Part shown: piece after piece, positions 22,106 to 33,235 of the stretch
Layout of the letters: each line of letters starts with the position of its first letter
Position numbering within the stretch: position 1 is the first letter of the stretch
Source: Ceratothoa steindachneri
Lineage: Eukaryota; Arthropoda; Malacostraca; Isopoda; Cymothoidae
Assembly (NCBI GenBank): GCA_963969495.1
Contig: OZ018320.1
Coordinates: 73,638,245-73,702,244, forward strand
Direction: 5' to 3'
Length of the DNA stretch: 64,000 nt
Program-made: the position numbers and the translations under genes
Notes under the pieces: generated by a model
Told to the model about the DNA's origin: nothing
Database searches by the model: none
Seen by the model: only the letters and a program-made list of their open reading frames with translations

Positions 22106-22251
22106 TTTTTTTGTGCCCATCTTGAGACTGCATACAAAGGTATAAGTCACCGTAATTATCTTAACAGTCTAATGCTAGCTAGTTTAAAAAAACAAAAGAC
22201 AACAAAGAACAAACCAAAGTCAAAAAACAAAAACAAGAAGTTAAAAAGCAA
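22106..22251 (-). mobile_element. 146-bp I-type 3' end nested in an older I fragment
   Basis: Contains only a T run (poly(A) tail on the minus strand), a degenerate terminal hairpin region and A-rich 3' UTR. The flanking taaggtgc is duplicated, and the host RNase H sequence is continuous once the insertion is removed. Confidence 0.8.
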
Positions 22252-22259
22252 TAAGGTGC
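22252..22259. repeat. TSD of 146-bp insertion, right
   Basis: Second copy of taaggtgc. Confidence 0.75.
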
Positions 22260-22811
22260 AAGGGAGGGGAGGGCTCCTTCAAATGGCAGTGTATCCCACA
22301 AGTGTGCTTGATTCAGAGACGACAGAAGACAACCTGCACCCGTTGAGGCATTGGGGAGTAGGTCCACGAGAACAGTGAGGGCGCAAAGGTTTAGGTTCTA
22401 ATCTTGTTTGCTAGGCATCCCGGAAGGCTGGCCTAATTCTTGCCCTGTAGTCAGTGTGGAGAAGAGTGAAAGGCTGGTTTGGTCGCCCAGTCTTCGCGGA
22501 CTCTTTGTCATCTGCATTGCCCGCAATTCCCACGTGTCCAGTAACCCAGCAAAAGATAATCTCGACATCTACCCGGCACGCTGCAACCGTGGCGTCACGT
22601 ATAGCGTGAACTAGGGGGTGCGGAGATTCCAATGTCATGAAGTCACTTGGGGGCATTTGCGTCGCTATAGAGCACAATCCGGTCTCGGAACCAGACACGA
22701 TGCGTTATCTCCCATACTGAGCGGTGTATTGCAACCAGCTAGTGTGGGTCTACAGTGCCGGAGGCTTCGCTGATGTATATTGTGGCGATGACTGTTTTGT
22801 GGGTGATGGTT

Positions 22812-22875
22812 TGAGTTACATAACATAATTCAATGGATGACAAAAGCCAAAAGGGCTTATAAGAAGTCATCTGAG
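22812..22875 (-). mobile_element. CR1-type LINE 3' end only
   Basis: Holds the CR1 3' signature seen at 33236 and 47613: tail 'acataacataat' followed by 'ggatgacaaaagcc' and 'gtcatc.gagtc'. It is truncated to about 60 bp. Confidence 0.65.
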
Positions 22876-23175
22876 TCCTGCTGCCCCGGGCCCTGATGAG
22901 ATTTTCTCTAGGATTTTGAAGGAATGTAAGGATGTGTTAAGTGAGCCCCTCGCATGCCTATTTAGAAAATCGTTAGAGACTAGCATTGTACCAACGGCAT
23001 TGAACAAAGCTAATGTGATACCTATATTTAAGAAGGGGGATAAAATGATATATCCAATTACAGGCCATAGTTTGACATCAGTGGTAGTGAAAATTATGGA
23101 ATCTGTAATAGCAAAATATATTAGGGAACACTTAGATAAACATAAGTTGATTAAGGAATCTCAACATGGTTGAAT
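22876..23175 (+). pseudogene. CR1-type RT fragment
   Basis: Frame pieces read PGPDEIFSRILKECKDVL, then VIPIFKKGDK, then a block matching '[11 protein letters not shown].KimE' (here YPITGHSLTSVVVKIMESVI) and ESQHG, which stops where RT block 2 would begin. This is the N-terminal part of a CR1/Jockey-type RT. It belongs to a subfamily different from the copies at 33 and 48 kb. Ends at a stop after QHG, 110 bp from a DERA exon. Confidence 0.7.
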
Positions 23176-23285
23176 CCTTTTAAGATGTGTGTTGTTTGGG
23201 TGGTGATTAGTGTGGTTGTGGAGATGTTTTGTTCTGAAGCCATGTTGACTGTGAGAGAGAGGTGGGATGGTAAATTATGCATTAC

Positions 23286-23420
23286 CTTGCCAGTTACCCA
23301 TCAATGCCATTTCTCGATTGATTACAATATCAATTTCTTTTGCACCATCTGCCACTGCTAACTTTATCTCCTCCAAACGAGTCTTCAGTAAATACTGTCC
23401 AGATGGAAACCCAGTTGCAA
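23286..23420 (-). CDS. DERA: Deoxyribose-phosphate aldolase, exon with catalytic Asp strand
   Basis: Encodes 44 full codons: VATGFPSGQYLLKTRLEE, then EIDIVINREMALMGNWQ. The Asp in EIDIVIN matches the conserved active-site Asp of DERA. Acceptor TTTTTTACAG|TT and donor CAAG|GTAATG. It starts by completing GTT (V) and ends after one base of the next Gly codon, so phases are 1 and 1. These agree with the exons at 27471-27665 and 6412-6653. No stop or indel. Confidence 0.93.
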
Positions 23421-23639
23421 CTGTAAAAAAAAAGGAGATGTAATATACTCACATATAAAACACTCAAATAAAACAAAAGCTTGAACAGAGGACAATAATA
23501 ATAATTACCGGAGAATTAAATTATAGTGTGGGAGATAGGAAGACTGAGGGCATTGACAAGCACAAAGTCCTATTGGCCAAGATAGATGGAAGTTCTTTTA
23601 GTGGGGATGAGAGAAAAGGGTGGGGGGGAAAGCAGTAAT

Positions 23640-24060
23640 GAGGTTTGGAAAGCATGAGGCAGTTGACAATGTAGGAAACTATGTAGGAAAATCTATTTTA
23701 GCAAACTGGAGGGAAGGGCATGGGCTACTAACACTATCTCTAAGGGGTGGCTGGCTGTACAAACGATGCAGTTGTGATTACACATGGAGTGAATGATGTT
23801 AAGAGAGTGGGTGCATGTGAGGTATGTGAGAGGTATAAGAGTTTGATTGAAAAGTTGAAAGTTACCCCCAACTTCTTTTACAGAAGGTACCACTTTGGTG
23901 TTATCTTTAAAAGTTGGCATTTGCTATTAACTGCTTCCCCAAGGTCATTTGAATAGATTACAAATAATAATGGACCCAGAACTGATCCCTGAGGTACCCC
24001 ACTGACATCACTTCACTGTGACTTTACTCCATTTAACACTACCCTCTGCTATACCATCTC
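23640..24060. mobile_element. CR1 remnants, two opposed pieces
   Basis: On the plus strand, 23740-23875 reads VVITHGVNDVKR followed by YKSLIEKLK, like the SGNH-esterase domain found in CR1-type ORF1 proteins. On the minus strand, 23876-24060 matches the RT region around the ISGVPQGS motif of the CR1 copies at 34260-34350 and 47990-48085. Both are heavily mutated and probably come from separate insertions or one rearranged copy. Confidence 0.55.
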
Positions 24061-25555
24061 AAGCTGAGGAGTGTTAACAGGCTTGCCTGTAATGAAGTGG
24101 ACTCTTATCATGTCCTGTCCACAGAGGGGTCTCAGGTTCACCAAGGGTAGCCATGCTGCAACTGACATCTCTAGAGAATATTGTGCCCTCCCAGCTCCAA
24201 CTAAAGTTGAGTAATGGATATTAGTGATATCAGGCACCTTTTTAGAAAAGAAAAATCTTGGCGCCCATCTATTTTCTCCCTCTTCATTGTTTACTTTTGT
24301 AACTTTTCTATGTGTGGAAATATAATTCCCTTATACTGCAAAGTTACATACATGCATTGTTCAAATTTGCTGTCTGGTCACAGGTTGGGCAAGAAGGAAT
24401 TTTGCCCCTGTCAACTTTTTACCTGCACCCTTGGGTTGAGCTCATGTCTGCCGTGGAAGCCCAATGTACAAGAGAGAAATTACTCTAATTCTTTCACTTA
24501 TACTAAGCTCAAATTTTCATGTGGGGAAGGAAAGACCATCCAGACTCTCATGAGAGAAATTGAGGTGCTCCTCAGGGGCAGAGAAAGGGAGACAGTTCCA
24601 CCAGGGATAACATTGGTGTCAATCTTCTCTCAAATTGAAGGGATGTCTTTTGCCTCATTGCTGCCCACTCTCACCTCACCAACATCAATAAAATGTGCAT
24701 AGTCATCAGCTCAGATTTCTAAGGGAATGAGTTCCTCCAAGCAGTGGGAAGCATCAAGTTCCTCTAACTGAGGGAGGAACAAAACTCACTCCAAATGCAG
24801 AAACCACCAGATAAGATGCTAAAACTTTCATGTAAGGCAGACTACAGGCTCATCAAGTTTTTTTTTGTTTTTTTTTATTTCAGATTCCCTGGTGATTTTT
24901 CATCCAGAGAGAATGAGCAATTTTTTCTATCCTTTTGACCTCAGTGACTCACTTGAATATCCTTAACAATTTTCCATAAAAAAGTCAAATCTTGAGCACA
25001 CATCTCCACTATGTGACCAATTTAAGTTTCCCCCTACAGCTACCTCAGGTACTCGATATGCGGTGGAGTGTAGTGACAGTGATCTAATTCTAATGTAAAT
25101 AAATCTAATTAAGCCAAATAATTATTTTCACATGAAACAGTACTTCCTCATTTCTAATCAGCGAAAATGATTACTAAATTTAAAGATGTATTCCAATAAT
25201 AACAACTGTTGCTGTAGTGAATTATTACCACTTGATAATTTTAAGTATCCTGAATTGCAATTTTAATTTATTTTCTTGTAACTAATCAATACCATTTACT
25301 GTAAAGAATAATATAAAGCAACAAAAAGCAATCTTTTCTTTCAGCCTCCAAAGAATACACATTCAATATTCTCATTCACTCCTGAGTCAGTCAATGCCCT
25401 CATTGCTTTTGGAGTCGATTCAAACTCAACAAGTGGTGCCACAAACCCACAATTGTTGTCATGTAGTTATGAAACTGCTAATGCTGCAAGCCTTTCAGGT
25501 TTGAGATGGCCATCATATTTATTAATTGCAATTTGGCTGTTCATGCCATATTGTA
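24061..25555. other. DERA intron, AT-rich, nothing recognised
   Basis: Short open frames (for example 24214-24702 plus) show no family motif. A minus-strand stretch at about 24590-24790 has scattered coding-like residues with stops, but I could not place it. Confidence 0.35.
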
Positions 25556-26350
25556 CAGTATTGTACAGTAATGCCTAAACTCAATTAGCGCAATTTAATA
25601 TTCAATTTAACACGATCTTCCAGCGCAGTCGTGCTTAACAAGTGATGGTGTGAAGTTGTGTTACTGCATTATCCTGCTATCCATAATAAATCACCATTTA
25701 ATGATTTTAATAGTCTTAACCTCATTATGATGAATAAAAGAAAGAATCAAATGGAAGATGACTGGTCTAAAAAGAAGCAAACTGTATTTAGTTTAGAAAA
25801 AATGAGAATAAAAAGATAAACATGTATAGTATGAGTGAATCGACAGTACAGAATATTTTGAAGAAAGAGGACAGTTATAAAGAAAAAGGTAAAGTTGCAT
25901 TAAATTCACTTGGTAGCATGCAGACCACTAGAAATAGAAGTGTTGTAATGATTGAGATGGAATGTCTTTTGTTTCTGTGGATCGAAGATTGCAGTAAAAA
26001 ATTAATTCCACTAGGTACAATGATTAAAGTAAATGCAATATATCAAGACCAGTGACAAAGGAACTGAAAAGAATGATGCAATGTTTCACACCATAGAAAG
26101 TAGAAATTGTAGAAATATTTCTCTAAAAAATAAATAAGAAATTCAATGTTTCTAATAAACTTTTGATTAATAAAAAACTTTCATGTTATGGTGTGTTGTA
26201 CCATGTAATGCAGTATACAATTGAATGAAGCTTAATTTTAAAAAATTAGCAAATATTTTGAAGACTAGAACCAATTATCCAATTTTATATGGATTACTAT
26301 TTCTGATTAGTGCATTTTGATTAACACAGTAGTTTCATGGAACCAAATGC
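25556..26350 (+). mobile_element. Tigger/pogo-like DNA transposon remnant
   Basis: Starts near 'acagtaatgcctaaactcaa', resembling Tigger inverted termini; the inner far end 'gattaacacagtagtttcat' at about 26325 is a decayed partner. Between them, a frame with one break reads MNKRKNQMEDDWSKKKQTVF, then YSMSESTVQNILKK (a helix-turn-helix) and MECLLFLWIEDCSKKLIPLG. The last resembles the CENP-B-type second DNA-binding helix region of Tigger/Jerky transposases. The DDE catalytic domain is missing, so this is an internally deleted, old copy. Confidence 0.6.
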
Positions 26351-27470
26351 TCGAGCATTTTTAAAGAATGGAGAGCATTCAGTTAAAGTTAATTTGCCAT
26401 TTTTTTGTATTATAAGTTATTGCTATATTTTTATCTTTTGATCTATTTCAATTTGATTTGGGGGTATTTATATTGTTTGGTATACATGTAGATCAATAAC
26501 AATTTATTAAAATTTTGCTAAAGTGCTAAACCTAAGCCTCCAAACATAAGGTAGAGTACAATCCACAATCAATACAAAGAAATCTAATTATTAATATGAG
26601 ATTGTCACGATAAATTAATGAGGCCACACTCATTGGGGGCAAAAATAGCACATCACTGCAGCCATTTTAAATAAACGTTGCCTTAGGAAGTTATGAAATT
26701 TAGTTAAAGAAAACCATCTCTGTTGAACAATGTCTCAATCACTGAGTATCAAGGTAGTATCAATGAGACAAGTTCCTTAGATGAATAACCAGTTTCATTA
26801 AATTCACTTGCAAACTGGAGGAATAATACAAACACAAGTTCCTTAAGATATGAAACATTGAACTTTATAATTTACCTAGGACATCACTACTTAAAATTCA
26901 AGCAAAGCCAACCACTTAAGAGAAAAGGATTCACTTCCCAACAGACAAAGTTCCTATTTTGCATTCATAACACCTCCAAAATTATAAAATCTAAAGAATT
27001 ATGCATCAACCAGCTTGGAAATGTATTTTCAATACATACTCCAAACACTATGGGCCAAAGATTTTCTTATAAAAGCCTTTGACCATAATAAATAATGAGA
27101 AAATGAATATTGATTACAAATAAAATTTAAGACAAGATGTTAGGCATAAGTTAAGCAACATAAAATAAACCATGTGTTTCAAAGAGCTCACACTTATACT
27201 GTGTGTGAGCCATCGCGCTAATGTGTTGTAAAATTTGGAGCAATGTTTGCTAATATGGCAAGCAAATAGTGTGAATCTATTAGAATTAAAAAAATGGAAG
27301 ATTTATTTTTTTTTTTAAGGTTGTTCATCATGCAAAGCTTAGTACAAGATCATTGTTTAATACTTGATAATAAATCCACAGAAGTATTTAAAATGAGGGC
27401 CTAATCCAAATCATACATTGATTACTATTAAATATAAATTAAGAAAAATCCCATGGTGATACATTGCTAC
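26351..27470. other. DERA intron, nothing recognised
   Basis: Low-complexity AT-rich DNA. Small open frames without motifs. Confidence 0.4.
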
Positions 27471-27665
27471 CTGCTGCTACGGGTATGCTTGATCCAATTC
27501 TCCCAATTGTCTTGACAGCATTCTTCACCTGAGCTGGATAGACACACACAGCGCCACACTTAATGAGAGAGTGATCCTCAAAGTTTAATTGCTTTAGAAT
27601 ATCTGGTTGAATTGGATAAGATGCTTTGTGACACAGACGTTCAACATTTGCACAGGTATCATCGC
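27471..27665 (-). CDS. DERA: Deoxyribose-phosphate aldolase, N-terminal barrel exon
   Basis: Encodes 64 full codons including DDTCANVERLCHKASYPI, then CGAVCVYPAQVKNAVKTIG and SSIPVAA. These match the family pattern LSGDDT.xNVxRLCxKAxxPI and AVCVYPxxV. Acceptor TATTTTTAG|GC completes the Gly codon left by the 30792-30941 exon; donor GCAG|GTAGCA. Phase 1 at both sides. Intact. Confidence 0.93.
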
Positions 27666-28419
27666 CTAAAAATATGAATAGAAAAAAATAACTCAATATT
27701 GTTCTTTGCTCCTTGTAGTAAAAGCAAGAGGATATCTCCAAATATCTTAATCTAGATATATAAAGCGGCCTTCCTCAAGTGTACTGAATACAATAAAATA
27801 AATGAAAGCACTTTTAAAAATTTGGGCCATCTTTGGATATTTTTATCAGTATCATCCCTGTCATGCCCAACATATGAATACTGACATACAGCAACGCCAT
27901 AAGGTGAAAGAAAAACAGAAGATAGTACCTAAAAACCACCTTTACATCACTTAGGAGAGCTGTATATGGTCCCACCTCTGGGATCATAAATAGTCTACTC
28001 AGGCATTGTATCTTCCACACAACTATTAACTTCACCATTCAAGATGCCCTAATTGGTTTCCATTTTACATGGCATTGTGTGGGGCAGGAAGAAGACCTCT
28101 ACTATCTTCAGGTATGTGCCGTAAAATGTGACAATAACAGAAAGGTAGGGCAGGCCTGAGAAGTCCTGCACCCCAAATTTTAGTTCCTTTCAGCACATTA
28201 TGAAATGGGTGGGATTGTCACAGACTCTTCAATCAGGCTGGTTAATCTGTATCTATAAGTGGCTCAAGTGTGTGTGTTGAATGTAATTGCTATATGTGAT
28301 GATGGAGAGAGGGGAAGAGGTAGTGAGTATATTTAAGATAAATATTGCAGAGGCTTGCATTATGTGAAATAAACAAAAGGGTGGATATGAATAAGAAATT
28401 TATGAATGTTTAGTAGAGT
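27666..28419. other. DERA intron, nothing recognised
   Basis: AT-rich sequence; no repeat family was assigned. Confidence 0.35.
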
Positions 28420-28966
28420 TATGAAATAACAAATAACAAAGTACAATTAAGTACTGTACTCAAGTAACTGTTATACTTTTTACTTCCTAAAAAGTACTCA
28501 TTTTTCTCTTATGTTACTTTTACTTCATTACATTTAAAAAGCAATGGAGTATTCATAACTTCTCAGTTAATTTTGGCCAATCACAGACATAGCAAAAGTC
28601 AGACAATAACCAATCATAAGTGTGTACTCTGGTTTGAACCAATCATAAGTGCTTGTTCATGTTTGGACCAATCACATGCATCTTTTCATACCACTTTCCC
28701 GCCTGAGAGAGGACATCATATAGCGTGCTGCCCACCATTCCTGGACCATCATGAGTTCTACTCCTACCATTGAAAATAAAAATAGTGGCGATTCCCACCC
28801 ATGGTCATACTTTTTACTTTTACTACTTGAGTACTTCATGATTAAGGTAATTTATTACTTTTACTTAAGTAAATTTAAGTTTAGGTACTTTTACTTGTAC
28901 TTTGAATAAAAAATTGTCAAGGTTACACTACTTTTACTTAAGTATCAAAGCAGGGTACTTTTGAGT
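28420..28966. mobile_element. hAT-like MITE with 'aagtactttta' subterminal repeats
   Basis: Both ends carry inverted variants of a short motif (left 'aagtactgtactcaagtaa', right 'ttacttaagtatcaaag'), repeated several times (28440-28560 and 28800-28950). The middle has three 'accaatcata' / 'ccaatcacatg' repeats. There is no coding capacity. Such GTACTTTTACTT-rich short elements are usually non-autonomous hAT relatives; the assignment is by look only. Confidence 0.5.
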
Positions 28967-28977
28967 GGAAGCCACCC

Positions 28978-30425
28978 CTCTACTGGAACTTGGAGTCATC
29001 TGTATACACTAGCATTTATCCAGCATGACATGAAGTGTGGTCCCAAAAAACCGAACACAATACTCCTGCCACTATAGAAGCTTTGGGAGCAGAGGTGTGG
29101 CGAAAAATACTCAAAGGCTTTGGATATGACTGGTATCTCTCGGCAGCAGAAGCACCATCGAGATTGGCTGTAGATGCAGTGAGAGCTGTTGCTGACAGAG
29201 GGAGGTGCCAGGCTCATGTGTACAGGCGCATAATGCACTATACAGGGCAGAGAGGGAGTAGCATTTACATATCATCAACAATTAGGCTCACAATGGGGGA
29301 TTGGGGGATGTGCAGAAGGCACCAGGCAAAGATAGGTGTGGTGGATCGAGTCCACCTTCCATAATACAGGCTCAGCTGCATATGTATAAAACTTGCATCC
29401 ATAGTCAAGCTTCAAACAAACAAAGGATCAATAGAAATGCAAGGAAGTAGCCCTAACAGCACCCCAGGTGCTGAATATCATGGAACGAAGAAAGTCCCTG
29501 GCCAGGTACAAGAAACCCTATGGTTATGTATATGAGCCTCCAGGTGAGGCATTGGTCAAAAATAAGACCAAGGAAACTGTGGAAACCACTACTTCCAGGC
29601 CAATCCCGTTGTAGGAACAAGTTCGGGTTAGGGTGAAGCTGTGGATGATGGTAGAAGTGCACCACCTTTGTCTTAGCCAAGGAAAACCAAAACCTGACTG
29701 CTTCAGCATTACGAGAGATGAGGTTCAATGCCTGTTGGATTAAATGCCCCAGTGATGGCATATAGGCTGCACCAAAAGAGATCGGACAGGTGTCCACATA
29801 GAGTGTGGTGAGAACATCTTCCGGCAGCACAGAGGTGATACAGCTGATGCTCTGGGCAAAAATGTGTGACACTGAGGACAGACTTTTGCTACTCCATTAT
29901 GCTGGAGAGGGATCCCCCAAAACCTATACAGAATCAACAGAAATAAAGATTGGGAGGCATCCCCTCACCCCCATCTTGTGGAGAGTCTCAATGATACTAT
30001 ATCGCAATGCGATATCATAGGCCTTCTCCAGATCGAAAAACATTGTCTAGTAGTGCTATCTACGAAATAAGGCCTCGCAGACACCATTTTCCAGAGAAGA
30101 GATTTTGATGTGGAGTGGAACTTGTGGAAGCCGCACTGTGCAGGAATATGCACTTCAGGCTTAGCTCTGAGGAGATGCAGGGGCCCTCTTTGAAGAGAAG
30201 ACACTCACAGAAATGGCTGGGTGTGGAAACGACGTTGCTCTTAGGCCTAGAGGGAGCAGGAGCAGAGGATGCCTTTTTAAAATTGAAGCATAGTCCAGCT
30301 CTAAATCGCTCTCATCTATGGAGTAGTCCAGGAGTTCCTTCACATAGACCACTCCTTTCATGAAGTTCATGGTAGAATGTGGCGGCACAGTCACCAGCGT
30401 GCCCTTGTGCCCATGTGTAACAGGC
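28978..30425 (-). mobile_element. Old, CpG-depleted I-type LINE copy, internally deleted
   Basis: 28978-30140 follows ORF2 from the RNase H start (YTDD region) to the RT N-terminus, with IFAQSISCITSVLPEDVLTTLYVDT at 29760-29870 (active-site Asp pair lost). At about 30145 it jumps to the ORF1 C-terminus, then at about 30297 to the ORF1 middle (MNFMKGVVYVKELLDYSIDE). Most CpG sites of the young copies are TpG or CpA here. No working frame. Confidence 0.8.
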
Positions 30426-30791
30426 TACACAGGATACCTCCTGTGGGAATCCATAAAAGAAAATAAACTAACCATTTTCCTTGAGTAGAACTCTTTGCAA
30501 GTTAACACTGCTTTCTTGGAACACATCGCTAACCTTGGGAGGACTTAGGCAATTATATCATTCAAAAGATACTGTAAAACAACATAAGAGTTTCAAATTT
30601 CGTTAGAATCAGCCAAATAGTTACAATGTTATTACCAAAACAAAAAAAGAAGCAAAACAGGTAGTGACTGACCGGCCGACATAGTGAGATGTAGAGTCGC
30701 CCATGACTAAAAATAGTAGTCATTCAACTTAGGTTGTGGCGAAGGCAAACAGTCATATATGGAAAAACTTTAGAAAAAGAGATGGTCGTAC
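30426..30791. other. DERA intron
   Basis: Nothing recognised; the splice donor of the next exon is at 30791-30790 (minus). Confidence 0.4.
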
Positions 30792-30941
30792 CTGATAGTG
30801 TAGTGAGATCAATGCAGGTGACTGCCCTTAAGAGCCAAGCTGCCTGCCATTGTTTTTTAACAGTACGCCGCGTTACAAGGGTCTCTGCTCTTCGTTTAAC
30901 TGATGGAAGATTAATATTCATGCTATTTACCCATCCAAAAT
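30792..30941 (-). CDS. DERA: Deoxyribose-phosphate aldolase, exon near N-terminus
   Basis: Encodes FGWVNSMNINLPSVKRRAE, then RRTVKKQWQAAWLLRAV and TCIDLTTLS. The last two blocks are near-identical to the conserved N-terminal part of animal DERA. Acceptor ATTTTTCAG|AT and donor TCAG|GTACG; the exon begins by completing an Asp or similar codon (xAT) and ends in phase 1. The missing first exon should encode only some 10-20 residues; I could not find it in the transposon-rich DNA above. Confidence 0.93.
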
Positions 30942-31304
30942 CTGAAAAATAAAATTTGATAAAGTAACCTAGAGGACTTTTTGAACCTAAGCTATTTCAT
31001 TTATCTTTCACTTCTACAATAAGTTGTTATTGTAGTTCTTCAGGGTTTTCCCCACAGGGCCTTCAGGGTATGTATACTATGTTGTTGGCATGTATGGTTG
31101 TGTGCAATGCATATAGCTGGGCGTGACTTTGCTGCTGGATCTGGTGCAACTGCAACTCTATTTTTGGCCCACCCCGTGCAACTTGAGACTTTGCGACTGT
31201 GGCTCTGGTAAATTAGCGCGATAACAGAAACATGCTTTTATAAGGCAGAAAAACACATATTTATTAATTTTATTATTTTTTAGTTAAAAAAAGCTTAAAC
31301 TAAT
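30942..31304. other. DERA upstream intron
   Basis: Nothing recognised. Confidence 0.35.
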
Positions 31305-32046
31305 ATCTACAGGTCATCCTCATCCTCCTCCATGACCTCCTGGCCCATTTTTCCCTCCAGGAGGTCCATGTTCCCTTTGAGGAACACAAGCTCCTTGAAG
31401 TTGACCTCATTCAAGGAGGACCACTTGGCCTTGAGGACATCCCTGGCCATGCTGAATAGCCTCTCCACAGCTGCAGAGCTAGGGAGGGGGGTATTATACT
31501 TAATGAATAAGTCCACCCACACCTCCCTGTGCTGGTAGGGGAAGAGGGACCAGGCCAGCTCACCTTTAGAGGGCACCCACTTCTCCATGGAATTCCTCAC
31601 ATCCTGCTGCTGGTTGGCCGGGCCTCTAGCAAACAACTTGTTGAAGAGGCGGGCATCCAAGTCCTGGGGTTCCTGCACTTCTGGCTGACCAGGCTGATGC
31701 TGCTGCTCCTCCTCCTCCCTGGGCTTGATGATGGCCCTTAGCTTCCTGGTGATAGTGTCCCTGATCTCCTCCACCTTGTCAGGGGCAATGCTCTCCAGGG
31801 CCTTTGGGTCATAAGGAGGTCGCCATCCTCAAAGAGGTGGCCAAACCTCTTTTCATAGCCCCTGAGGAGGGCTTGCACCAGGGGCCTGGCATACAAAAGG
31901 GTCGCCATTCTGGCTCTGCTCCTCCAGGCTGGCCTTCATCAACCAGAGGCTTGGGAGGAGGGTGCCCATGTAGGCCTTTCTCTTCTCTGAAGCATGTTCA
32001 GGCACTGCACCACAGACTGCATCACCAGCTTGTACTCTTTGAGGAC
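31305..32046 (-). pseudogene. hAT transposase 3' exon, including dimerisation domain
   Basis: The open part (31307-31774) ends with NTPLPSSAAVERLFSMARDV, then KAKWSSLNEVNFKELVFLKG. This is the hAT C-terminal dimerisation signature (here 'SSAAVERLFS' plus a downstream helix). Upstream, EYKLVMQSVVQCLNMLQ and AYMGTLLPSLWLMKASLEE continue it in other frames, with about three frameshifts. A likely acceptor, CATTTTCAG|GT, lies at 32046. The DDE residues of the central domain would be in missing exons. The tail is acidic (EEDEDD). It lies in a DERA 5' intron or upstream. Confidence 0.8.
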
Positions 32047-33235
32047 CTGAAAATGAATTAAGCTACAATAAAAGCCACAAGAAGAAAGTTAGCAAAAAAC
32101 GCCCAAGCTACAACCACTCACAGAGTGGTGTCAAAAAAGAAAGAAACAATGAAATAAGAGATTCAGATAAGCGAATGACATCACTCTTAACCTTTACTGG
32201 TTTAAGTTACTAAACAATCAAGATTTTCTAAGCTCATAGTGGCCTAATGGATTTAAAGAAAGATAAAACCATGTGAGTTTAATAGGCTATATCAATATGA
32301 TCTTTAAATTTTAGAACCAAGGCCTAGTCTATGTACGATGGTCCAATTTTTACTTATATCGTTTAATTTTAGGCATGTTAAAGGTAGAATGCTGTTAGAT
32401 TTTAATTACTTCTTACACATCACACAGTATTTTTTTTCATCTTAGCCAAGAAAATTATAAGCACATATTAAAATGAGAAAATAAGATTAATTCACATGAT
32501 GAATGCCACAAGTCTTTGACTGACCTTCGAACAGGTAGCACATGTTTCATAGAGTTCTCAGTCTGTTGATTTATTTTTCAGATTTTTCTACAGTTTTTTT
32601 TGTTTTTTTACAACCACATACAGCGAAATCTGATTGTGGGTCAAATAGTCTCCCATGAAAGGCAGCACTGTTTTCTATAATTAGAAATAGGTTTTAAAGC
32701 ATAACTGAATTAAAAAGCATAAAACAACCATGGGTATTGACAAAAATTTTCGTAAGAACTGAGAATTATCAATCATAATTATAAATAAGTAGAAGGTTAT
32801 TATTAATTTTTAAATTATATCAATAGAATAATTCTTTTTAATTAAAATATATTTAATTTATAAAAAAAAATAGTTAAATATTTTATTTTAAATTATTTTC
32901 CATAACATGTACCATTTGTAATTTTGCACAAAGCGATTTCAAGCAAATTAGCCAGGCACCTAAAGGGTTAAAGCTGGATTTGGCTAAAAATATCAAATTT
33001 GAGTTGGTAACAGCAAACTTCTTTTTTATCTGATTTTTAACTTTACTTTTACGATAAATTAAATTCTTCTCATTATATGAGACTGACGATACATGAAACT
33101 ACCTAAAGGTACCAAAAAAAGGTTCGTCACTCTGAATTTGATTATAAATTAGTAAAATTACATACTTTTCAGACATGAACCAAGTTTTAAACCTGTCTTG
33201 TCAGTTAAAAACGTTCAAGAACGTGTTATACCTTA
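32047..33235. other. AT-rich DNA, nothing recognised
   Basis: Very AT-rich (for example 32790-32900); no coding frame. Confidence 0.4.

Larger units (their letters stand above)
21890..22780 (-). mobile_element. I-type LINE fragment (ORF2 C-terminus and RNase H), split by an insertion
   Basis: Zinc-finger and RNase H sequence in the minus sense: the part at 22411-22698 encodes FCWVTGHVGIAGNADDKESA, with the region around the last catalytic Asp altered. It is interrupted at 22105 by a 146-bp I insertion and resumes at 22260. The upstream border at about 22780 adjoins a CR1 3' end. Confidence 0.75.

Noticed and set aside
24214..24702. 162-codon plus frame in a DERA intron
   Set aside because: Compositionally odd, with no motif and no splice or TE context; likely chance.
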